From: Dichetophora obliterata
Lineage: Eukaryota; Arthropoda; Insecta; Diptera; Sciomyzidae
DNA length: 64,000 bases
Assembly: GCA_963920525.1 (NCBI GenBank)
Contig: OY986436.1
Location: 13,777,467 to 13,841,466, forward strand
Direction of reading: 5' to 3'
The position numbers were made by a program, and so were the translations under genes. Numbering within the stretch: the stretch's first letter is position 1; each line of letters opens with the position of its first letter. Below, piece by piece: positions 49,301 through 61,300 of this stretch. The notes beneath the pieces were generated by a model. It saw only the letters and a program-made list of their open reading frames with translations. It was not told the origin of the DNA and did not search any database.

Positions 49301-52300
49301 AAAATTTCCCGCTATTATGACATCAAAATTATTGCGATATCTCAAAAACTGTAGATTTTATCAGTACAATGCATTTCCTTGAAGCAATGTCATCACCTCA
49401 GAATGAGAAAAAACTATTGAAATTTCAAGTTTTCAATTTGCAAGCAAATATCGCAGCCATTTTCCAATGGATTTTCATCAAGTTTTTTTTACATAAAAGT
49501 TAAATCAAATGACTATGAAGAAATAAGAAAATATTTACAGTTTACAAACGACCTTTAAAATATTTAATTTTTGCTCAAAATGTAGGCCAAAATTTGTGAT
49601 TGTTGTAAACTATTTTTTTTTATAAAATTTCTTTTGCCAACACTCTTTTATATAACATATCATTTATCTGAAAAAATAGTTTCATTTTGACACATAACTC
49701 AATAAACAGTTTCTATCATCGAAAATCATGAGATTTTTTGATGTAATAATTTTTTTTAAAATGTTGCACATTTTTACCCTACAATAAGCATTTTTTTATG
49801 TAACATGTGCGATAAGATATTGGAACTGTGAAATTTCTTACAAAATTTTAAATAGTAAATTGAACAGTAAATTTTGAAAAATTCCCGTCATTTTAACTTT
49901 AAAATTATGACGATATCTCGAAAACTGTAGCTTTTCTCACTACAACGTATTTTTGTATGCAAAGTCATTGGTTAAGAAAAATAACGGTAGACGAAAACTT
50001 TTTTGTCAATATTTTTCACGGATAGTATATTAAAAAATTTCCCGTTATTATGACATCAAAATTATGGCGATATCTCAAAAATTGTAGATTTTTTCAGTAC
50101 AACGCATTTTTGTATGAAAAGTCATTGGTTAGCAATGAGCGGCAAACTGAAAATAGATATAGATTCGTTCTTTAACCGTTTTCTACGCTCATCTGAAAGC
50201 GATTTCATATCACAGTGTACGTCGAAGGTCACAGTGAAAAGGTCGAATTTCGACCACTGGCGATTTCTAATTTCAACAAATCAGCTATTTTTACCCGACT
50301 ACGGCGAAGCAAAAGGAGAGGTATATGTGTTTGACCGGTATGTATGTATGCATGTTTGTATGAATGTTTGTATGTATGTATGTTCATCTGTTCCGCTCTG
50401 ATTTCTAAACTACTTATCATAATTTGACAAATGAGGTAGCGTTGGACGCGTTTTGATAGTCTTCTGGTTAATGGCTATGTGACGTCTCATTCAATATAAA
50501 ATAGCGCCCTCTAGCGGATATAAAGTCAAGAGAAAAAAATTTAGTGACATAAGCAAATGAGGTATCGTTAGAAGCCTTTTGATTGTAAGAAAAGTAATAT
50601 GACGTCACATAAAGTTTAATATAGCGCCCTCTAGAGGACAAAAGTCAACTTAACCCATTACTTCTAAACTACCTTACTTCTAAACTACTAATCAGAATTT
50701 GACAAATGAGGTATCGTTAGAAACGATTTCACCGTGCGCTGGTTATAGGTTATGTGACGTCTCATAAAATTGAATATAGCGCCATCTAGAGGACAGAAAG
50801 TAAAATAAGCGCTTACTTCTAAAATACTGATCAGAATTTAACAAATGAGGTATCGTTGGAAGCGTTTTGATCGTCCGCTGGTTATAGGTTATGTAACGTA
50901 ACAAACAATTTAATATAGCGACTTCTAGAGGACATAAAGTAAACTAATACACTAACTTCTAAACTACTTTTCATATTTTGGCAAATGAGGTATCGTTGGA
51001 AGCGTTTTCCTCGTCCGGTGGTTTAAGGCTATGTGACGTAAAATTTAATTTAATATGGCGACCTCTAAAGCACAGAAAGTGAACTAAACCACTAACTCCT
51101 AAAATACTAATCATATTTTGACAAATGAGGTATCGTTGAAAGCGTTTTCCACGCCCGCTGTATAAAGGCTATGTGATGTCACATTAAATATAATAAAGCT
51201 TACTCTAAAGGACAGAAAATTAACTAAATCGCTATCTTCTAAATTTCTAATCTTAATTTGATAAATCAGGTATTGTTGAAATCATTTTTTTAGTCCGCTT
51301 ATTATAGACCTTGTGATATCACATTTAATTGAATGTGGCGCCTTCTATAGGACATAAAAAAATTTTAAGTGCCATAATAAGCATCTTTGTTTATAGATTG
51401 ATCATCAAATAATTAATAAGTAGTTAATACTTGCGATAAGATAAAAATTGTATCCCCAAAATAATTTAAATAAAAAAATAAGTACAAAAAACTAAAACTC
51501 GACTGCTAAAAATCACGCTCTAAAAAGTATGAAACAAGAAAATGTTCTCATCCGAACTTTGCATGTATAAACTATTCAATGTTTTTTGTTTATTATATAA
51601 ACAACTTACACATAATATACTTTATTGTATTTTATACATATTCATAGTAATATTCAAGAGATATCCGTGGTCGAACTTATTTTTGCTATATGTTTTAAAA
51701 AAAAGTCCAAAATCATTTTCTCTTTTATGAAAAACAAGCACCCTACGCGACCCACGGTTACCATGTGGTAACGCTGGTTGTTCGCATTTTTCGAAAAACT
51801 CTCATAATGTATCGGAAAATGGACTTAATTTTCGTGCTCAGGTGGTCGAAATACATAAGTATACGTCTTTTCAACAAAATCTGAGACAAAAAAGTGTTGA
51901 GCATTACTGGGTTAAGTTATGTTTACGCTAGTTTGCAGAGGGTGTTGCACTTTTTCAAAACTATTTGCACAGCCTTGAAGCTCAAATTCGCACTAAGCTT
52001 AACGCTAGAGAAATGCGGCATTAGTGCTATTTGTCGAGAGGGGAATCCACTTCTCAGTTGTTTACTCAGCTCCAGTGCCATCTGTTGTTAAAAGTTATGA
52101 GCCACAATGCCGCAAAGCTAATGTCATTAGAATAAACACAAACAACTAAAACAATGACGGTAGAAAAGTTATATTTAGGTATTCAGAAGATAGAGTTGAT
52201 TTTTTTCGAATTTATTTTGGGCATAATTAACTTCATCAACAATATTCAGAATAGGATTTATTCTGTCTCGTTTTAGGTAAAGCCAAAATATAACGTAGCA

Positions 52301-55300
52301 GTGGAAAATGTGTGTATAAGCTATTCGATTATAGTATAAACAACATACAAGATACGTACTTTCAAGATAAGAAGCAACAGTTTAATAAGTTTGTGCCTTT
52401 CTTTGAGATTTAGATTTTATTTTATACATGTTTTACTCAAAATATATAGCAGATAATTGATTTGTGCAATTCATAGTTGTTATATAACGAACTAAAAGCA
52501 GTAACTTCTTAGCTTTTTAGTTCAAAGTTATAGTTTTTGTTGTTTTTTTTTTCTATTCAACATACCCCCATCACTGTCATGAATGCATGCCCTGCGGTAT
52601 CTTGAAAATCGAGACTCTTGGCCAGCGCTGTGATGTACACAGCAATTAGACCAATTAAAATATGGTTGATAGTGTTGAGTAAACTTTGTATTTGCAGCCA
52701 AACAGATGGCTTGCCTTTACTAGAGTCAAGAGATGACATATTTGTACTTGTGTCAGTCATTGTTTTCACTAGATTTTATAAACTAAAATGGTATTTATCC
52801 TAAAATTCTGTTTTTGAAGCCTTTCTAAAACACACACGCAAGCTTATTATCGAACACCAACCGGCTACGTGTCTAAAAACAAACTGTTTGGTGTCAAAGT
52901 TTGCTTTGCCGGCTATCTTTTTAGTAATCTACTAAATAATATGTAAGCAATGGAAAGAGAATTTGAAAGAGAGAGTAGAGAGAGACTGTTTGCATGTTAA
53001 TTGAAGGCTGTTTATTTAATATGACGTTTCTCTAAATTGAACACATTATCTTTTATTTAAATAATGTTTGTTGACATAAAAGAGCGTTAAATATAGGCAT
53101 ACAAAGTTACAGTGTTCGACAATTTTAAATTTTTTTCTAAAATTACATATTTCGATAAACAGAAGAGAAAAACAAAAATCCGTGCATCGGTGCACAGTGA
53201 GCTGTCTTCATATAAGCGATTGACAAAAATAGAAGAAATGCTCCTATGACAATGCTATTCTGTATGCTTAACCCTCTAATGCCATATTTTTTGTTTGACC
53301 TCCAAATTAGATTATTCTTATCAGATTATACTAATTTGGGGACGAGAAAAACGAATCTGAAGGTCGTTTTTAATTTTCGTTCATTTTTTATAGGTGAAAA
53401 TGTCAACTACAGGTTAACGGTTGTTTTTAACACCTTACATTTTGTTTTACATATTTTTTTATCTCAATTAAAAGAAAAAACAACTTCTTACTCACTATTA
53501 TATTTTTTCAGTTCGATCTCACTTCAATTAATGAATTTTTTATTTACCGAAAATCGAGCTAAAAATTTCGAGTAAAAAATTAATTACATTCGAAAAAAAT
53601 ACTGAAATTTCAATTCAAATTTACGTAATTTTCAAATCGAGAAAAATTAAAATATAGCTTGTAGATTCGTCTAGACTCTAAAGGAAACCATTTGAAAAAT
53701 TTTCTACAGACTACGGTTTTATAGCGATCGGCGTGAACCCCACCTAAAGGCGGACCTGAGCATTAGAGGGTTAACTAGTTTAAGCCAATTAAGAAAAATT
53801 TCAAAAATGATTGAAATTGGTTAGACCCTAGGGGTACCTCTCTTGAACCTATATTAAATTTTTATTTGATTTTGTATGGAAGTTACATACACAGGTTGGC
53901 CGATCTGAACAAAAATTCGTCAGAAGGTAGTCAAAAAGAATTAACCTCTTCAATCCCGCACCAGAAAATACAATGAAAACATATTTTTGAAGGTATTATT
54001 CCTACTAAATAGGGTCTAGTTATGACGTTTCTGCAAAAAAAATTAAAAATTTTTTTGGAAGTAATAGTTTTAAATGTGCTCATATATGGACATATTGTGC
54101 TTTTTACAATAAATTCTTTATTTATTAACACTTTTTTACTTTCCAGATATAGAAGCCTTCTAACGCGACATATTTGCATTTTGCATTAAAAAAATTTTTG
54201 AAGTAATAGTTTTTAAATATACAGATATGTGTATATATTGTACTTTTTTTACAATAAATTCATTATTTATCAACACTTTTTTACTTACCATACAGAGAAG
54301 CCTTCTTACGTGACATATTTGAGAAATTAAAAGAAAGCTTATGAGGGAGAGTATTTTCTCTATCCATTGCGCCAATATTTGAAAGAAATAATGAGAAATC
54401 AGAAAATATTTCAATACAAAAACTTTTGTCCGCATGTGTGACCACTTTACCCGAAGAGGTTATAGATGTGTACTGAAAATGGTCGAAATCGGTTAGATCC
54501 TTGGGGTCTTATTGCATTTGCAATTAGGATTTTAGCCGTTTAGAAAAAAGTACTTTATTCAAAAAGGCGGAAAAAGCAGAAAAGATTTTAATAGTTATGA
54601 GTAGTTGAAAGTAAAGGCTAAAAATCCGAATTTTGATAGTTTTAAAAAGCTATTGATACAAAAAATTTTGCACAAATTTAAAATTTCTTAATATAATTAA
54701 AATTAAATGAAATAAAAAATTTTTTAATTTAATTTTTAGAATACTGTGAAGGGGAATTTAAAATTACCTCGTACACCATGTTCTTCCTCTTTTATAGAGT
54801 GATGTGCATAAAGACATAAAGAAAAAGAAAATCATAATAAAGAGAATACCGTTGAAGAGAATCATCCGAAAGATGAAAAATAATGGCCTAAGAAAAATTG
54901 CTTTTTTGACAAGAATTTCTAAAAATTTAATGCTTTCATAAGATGTATTAATGTTTTGTTACTTTATTTATATAAAGCGATCGTTTTGTATACAAATGTT
55001 TACTTAAGGTTTATGCATTTATTATTTTCTCTGTGTAGAGTTCTGAAAAAGAGAATTTTTAAAAATGGTATTTTTGAATAGGTGATTTTTTTAAAATTGG
55101 GATTTTGTGGGGGTGAGTTTCGACGTAAACCATTTTTGAAAGGGCAATTTCGACCAGCTCCCATTAAAAAGATATAAAGATTTATTTTCACAAAAATTTT
55201 TGAATTGACACTAACATCATTTGAAAGTAATTTATCATCATCAGGGGTCTGATTTTGATGACCAAAAAACTGCAAAAAATTACCTCAAAAAATGACAAAA

Positions 55301-58300
55301 ATGGCCTAAAAAATGGAGAAAATTACCCAAAAACTGACAAAAATTACCTAAAAAACCCAAACAATTGTATAAAAAAATTAACAAAAAATTTAGCCTTAAA
55401 AATAAAACATTGCTAAATTAAAATTTATCTTATACTAGCATATCCTGAGTTTTTATCTAACACTTGTTTAATTTTTCTACATACCCTTTCGTCAGTTTCA
55501 CCACGCGCAGAGTTTTGTTTTTCATCGAAGTTTATAAACAAAGTTTTTATTTTGTCTAGATTTAATGTTTAAAACTTTTAAATTTAAAAATTTGCATTTT
55601 GACATTTTTTAAAAAAAAATATTTACCTTAAAATACATTACCTAAAACCGAAAAATGCTCTAAAATTAAAAACGTCCAAAAATGACAATAAAATAGCTTA
55701 AAAATCTCTAAAAATGACCAAAAAATGCCCTAAATCTAGTAAAATTGACCTAAAAACTGAAAGCAATGAAAAATGACGAAAAAATATCCTGACAAATTTT
55801 CATAATTGGAATTTAGGAAACATAAATGGACGTTTTAAATAAGCAGGAAATGCCTTAGAAGCAGCAGAAAAAAGATGACATGTCATCGAAATCCTAGCCC
55901 TGATTATTGTTAATAAATTTTACTGATTGCAAACATTATTATCTTCATTACTTTCAAAGGAGTTCAAGCAAAATTTTTACGATCAGAACTATTCACGAAT
56001 TTTTCAAAAAACTTTTTTTAACACTTTAGAAAAAAACCTATTTTATCGAAATTTAATTATATTATTAAATTTATTAAATAAACAACTTACACATAATATA
56101 TTTTATTGTATTTAATACATATTCATAGAGATATTCAGAAGATATCCGTGGTCGTATGCCATCTATCGTAACAAAACAATAAGGGTATTCATGCAAATGG
56201 GCAATACCCTTATAAATGCTATAAACTGCATAAGTTAATCAGCCTTATAATTGAACTTTCCAATTTGTATGGAGAAGCCTTTGCACAAACCAGATATATT
56301 TGCTCTTCATTTTAGGTACAAGCGAGGTGGCAACCTTATATGATCAATCAGCAGTTTTCGTTTTTCACAAGTTAATTAATTTCTTATCAGAAGCCGGCAA
56401 AAAAGCAACGAGAGCTGTAAGAATGTGTGTATTTGAGCAAAAGTAATAAATATTTAATTGAAAATTACAACTTAAAAACTTATTGGCAGCATATGAAAAT
56501 ATATTGCAACTGACATATATGATGCAAAACAACAATCGACTTTAAGGGCTGTTCATACAACTTGCTGATAAAAATAACTAATTGCTCAATTTATGAGATT
56601 GCCACTTTGCATGAATACCCTTAATACATTGTAACAGTAGTAAGCGATCATAAACTTTAGAGCAAAGTGCATCAAGAGGGCGACATATCACCATACATCT
56701 TGAAAAAAATTTGCTTAACTCAAGTAAAAATTTTGATGAAAACTAGAATTGAGAACAATTGGCTTGATTCAAGTAAATAATTTACTGAAAACTAGGTTAA
56801 TTTGCTGGATTCGAGAAATTTATTTTTCTTGAATTGAGAACAATTTGCTTGATTCTAGTAAAAAATTTTCTTAATAACTACTAGAATGTGTAGCTTGATA
56901 TAAGAAACTTAATTTTCTCATTAGAGCAGAATATGTTTGATTCCAGTAAATAATTTAATAAACACAAGTATACTTTGCTCGAGTTGAGAAATCTGTTTTC
57001 CTAGAATTGAGATGAATTTATTTACATCATCTATATAAACAATGTTCTCAGCATTAGAATGCTTTGATTTTTCGTTTTCTTATAAAGAAAAGAATCTGCT
57101 TGATCCAAGATGTTTGCTTGAAGTCAGAAAAATTTATTTGATTCAAAATAACAATTTGCTGAAAACTAGAATAATTTGCTTGATTTGAGAAATTTATTTT
57201 CCTTGAGTTGAGAAAAATTTGCTTGATTCAAGTAAACATTTTGCTGAAAACTAGAATTGAGAACTAGAATAGCTACTAAAATGTTTTGGTTGATATAAGA
57301 AAGGTAATTTTCTTACTTAGAGCAGAATATGCTTGATTCAAGTAAACAATTTGCTGAAAACAAGAATAATTTGCTCGATTTGAGAAATTTTTTCCTAGAA
57401 TTGAGAAGAGCTTACATCATCCAAATAAACAATTCTCTCAGTATTAGAATGCTTTGATTTGTCTTTTTCTTATAAATAGAAGAATCTGCTTGTTCCAAGT
57501 AATTAATTGTCCGAAAATAAGAAAGTTTCTTGTATCAGAAAATAGTAAACAGCTTGCTACATTCTGTTTTCAAATTAAACAAAAACTTGTTATATCTTAG
57601 AAATGTTTTATTTAATTATGTTATACATTAATTTGACAAAATAATATTATAAATATCTTTTTTGAAAGACTTTCGGATATCTTGTGATAAATTACAACAT
57701 TAAAAAAGTTCAGAAGCTAAAAATGAAATATTTTTAAAATTAAAAATTTCCATATCTCTTAATATTGAAAAGCAATTTAAATGGCTATCGAATTCAATTT
57801 GACATTTCGGTGAAACATTCGAGGGTTTGTTTTAAGTATAGATGGGCATTTTCCATTACCATTAAATATCCATTACCACTAACCACCTAGAGGTAATGCA
57901 AAATACCACTTAGTGGAAATGCAAAATCATTTTGTAAAATAATTTTGCATTACCATTAATATGTAATGGTAATGGAAAAAAAATTACATTACGTTTTAAG
58001 TTTCACATATAAATTATTTTAATTCGCAATCTTAATATATATTTTCAGATGAGAAGTGGGAAAGTGATTTTATTCTACTCATAATTTAACGGCTAAGACT
58101 TAAAAAATTTATGATTGAAAGTACTTGTATAGTTGTACATGCTTGAATCAAGCAACCTTGAAATCATTTTATATTTTCTTAAATCAAGCAAAATAATTGC
58201 TTAATTCAAGAATATTTTTAATAAACAACTCTGAGTTTGGTTAAATTAGTAAACTATTTTCTTGATTCAATTCGTGTTCCAAGTTCTAGAATCAAGTATT

Positions 58301-61300
58301 TTATTTTTGTTATAATAGGATATAAAATTGAATATAGTGCCTTCTAGAGGACATAATCTCATGAACTGAAAACAATTTAGTATATAATTAGACATATAAT
58401 ATATAATTTTTACACATATTTTATATATAATTATAATTATACATAAACAAAAGAGGTATCGTTGCAAGTGTTTTGAACGTTTGCTAGTTAAGGGTATGTG
58501 ACTGCACATTTAATTGAATATGGCGCCCTCTAGAGGACAGAAAGACAACTAAACACCTAATTTCTAAGCTACTTACGATAATTTGACAAATGAGGTATCT
58601 TTGGAAGCATTTTGATTTACCCTAACAAAACAGTACAACAGTAGTAGGCGATTTTTGATAGTCGGGTTTTAGATTTTTTAACTTATTTTTTAATCTTCTG
58701 TCACTAGGTTATGTGCACTAATAAACTTAAAGCGTGTGGTTTATTTTTGGAGTTCAACGGTCCCCTACTTAATTCTTTATACAATGGCACTCCTGTTTTT
58801 ATTGCATAAAAATTGCAACTTTGGCATGCCAAAAATTATCAGATTTTTGAGCTAAATCCAGAATTTTTTCAATCAAAACTCAGCAGTTTTTTAAAATTCA
58901 ATTGTGTTTTTTCTTTTCTGAGCTATTGTAGAAGAAATTCCTTCTAGTTTAATTTTATTTTAATTTCAGACACAGTAAGGCCGCAATTGCTGCATCAGCA
59001 ACTTTTATGTTTTTGTCGATTACTATGAGAATATCGAAGATTTTTATTTGAAAAAATTTATGTGTTTACTTGAAATACTTATAAATAAAGCCTGGAAGTT
59101 TCAAACCAATTGCTGCATTAATCTTTTATTAAAAAATTCCTCTTTGAAAAGCCTGAGAAACTACCTTTTTCTGTACGATCACAACAGTGGTGCCCTTCAT
59201 TTGATTTAAATCAAGTAATTTCAATAATTTACTTTTACAAAAAAACTAATTTAAGTTTTACTTTACATTTTAAGCTATTACCAGCTAGAGCTCTAAAAAT
59301 TCCTACCAATGCTCTATCTCTCTTACAGATGAAGATCCGTCTTTTCCCGCCAGCGAGCTAAATACTCATGGGCCCACAGTGCATGGCTGGCGCAGTGCAC
59401 CGGGCAGCACAATAACCCCACACGATATAGTTTTACGTTTCCACAAACCAGCCAAAATATGTCGTATACAAATTTTAGCCCACCAGTATTTGATTCGTAA
59501 GTCGATGATCAAATGATCAACCAACTCACTTGATCACACTCAACTCATTCCTTCTCACTTTTTCATTTCCAGCTGAAAAAGTCGAACTCTGGTTGCATTA
59601 CTCACCAAAAGGCATACCCAGTACACCGTCCTCGCAATGCTTTGATTTTCTCGGCTTTATAGCATTGTCCGATAATGCGGCGACCAACTATAAATCACGT
59701 GAGCTACAAAGTGTAACGGTAAATCCACGCAAGGGTACGCATCTCAAGCTTCGACTAAGTGCAGCTAATCGCAACGATTATAATCCAAATGGGCAGATAG
59801 CGCTAATAGCCGTTAATGTGTTGGGTGAGGCATTGGAGCAGGTAGCCGTTTTGGAGGGTATCGGCGAGGAGTCAACAACAGTTCAACAACAGCAAGCTGC
59901 CAGTGGTGCAGAGCAACAGCAGCAGCAGCTAAGTACGGAAGCTGCCGCTTCTGGTTCCAACAGCGAACCAGCACTAGCTTCCATCTGTGATGATCTCCTC
60001 TTCTCGATGTACGTCGAAGAATCAATTGCGGAAATCATACGCGAAATGGAAGAGAAAAAAGCAAAAGCTGTCAACGATGAACGTTTTGAATATGCACGCA
60101 AACTGAAACTATGCATGACAGCAATACGTGCAGCCGGTGAGCGTTTAGGTCGCTATTCCTTGGCCAAGCGACAAGCAGTGCAGCAGGAAGATTTCACGAC
60201 AGCAAAACTGCGTAAGGAACAAATAGAAATGTATAAAGCTGCGCTGCAGAAACATCTGCTAATTGATCAATTGCTAGAACATTCTGGTGTCTGCACCGCC
60301 AATGATTTAGCATCGGAAATATATGCCTCCAAACCAGTACTACCGCCAGCACCTAGTCTACAGGAAGTTGCACAAGCCCTAGCCGAGGCACACATCGCTG
60401 CCACGATGAGTCCAAAAAGCGCACAAGATGATAAATCATCCACTACGGATGGTGGTAGTTCAGTGGGTGCCAGCTCGGTGGTTGGCTTTGCTTCCGGCTG
60501 TACAAATGTCACGACACACAACAGCATCAGCGAAAACTTATCCACGCACTCGACACCTAGTCTGCGCAAATCACACGATGATATTCCTATGTCCCCGAAA
60601 CTAAACCTCAGACGCAGTCCCAGTCGTCATAGTTCACCCATGTCCAGCCATCAAGGTTCTTTGCGTAGACGCAATAAGAGTGCTCCACGCAACTCCTACG
60701 AAGACTATGAAGAGCGCGCAATACCAACGCTGAGACAGTAAGTTAGGCATGCACTTTCAACGTGTGTGTAACGAACTGTAGCTTGGCATAGCAGTTGCAT
60801 ATTTAACGCTTTCCAGAAAGTTCATTCTAGTTTAGCTTTGAACAATTTATATAACTGTACCATTCGTAGGTTAACTCGATGTCGCATGGATATTACAAAA
60901 TTAATGATTTCTTTAAATAATATTTTGATGAACATAGCTTTGCCAATCAACCATTTAACCCCTATCGTTTTAAGTTTCTTGAGTTGAGTTCCTTAAAACC
61001 TTGTTTATGTATAAACTATATTTATATTTTTTTGTCGTTGTTTGTTGCTTACGTTAACACACACATTGCAGTTCACATACTAATGAATTTTTAAGGGAAT
61101 GCCAAGGCACTGCTCTGTTGGAAGCCGATCCGAATCGTGGACGTTCCCGTTTGAATGATCGTGAACGTCGACAGGCTGCTTTACCGATTCTGGTATTTGG
61201 CAACGATATGGTAAGTGTAAAATGTTAATGAATAACTTAATTTTGGGTGGGAATGGGTCAAAGAAATTATTGGAATGGTATTAATTAAACAATCTGAGGC

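Larger units (their letters stand above)
53225..54620. repeat. dispersed repeat (family B), copy interrupted twice
   Basis: Pieces at 53225-53267, 53775-53940 and 54464-54620 follow the order of 41310-41720 (GAAATGCTCCTATGACAATG; CCTAGGGGTACCTCTCTTGA; AGATGTGTACTGAAAATGG). The interruptions are the TTAA elements at 53272 and 53945. Confidence 0.8.

Noticed and set aside
50114..50401. 95-aa plus-strand ORF ending in Cys/Met/Val-rich repeats
   Set aside because: It spans repeat family C, the TATG microsatellite and the start of family D; no coding signature.
59530..59572. ATG at 59530 as the start of a 403-aa CEP104 ORF
   Set aside because: It lies in the 76-bp intron. Exon 2 at 59329-59496 and exon 1 at 28329 extend the conserved N-terminus in the right phases.
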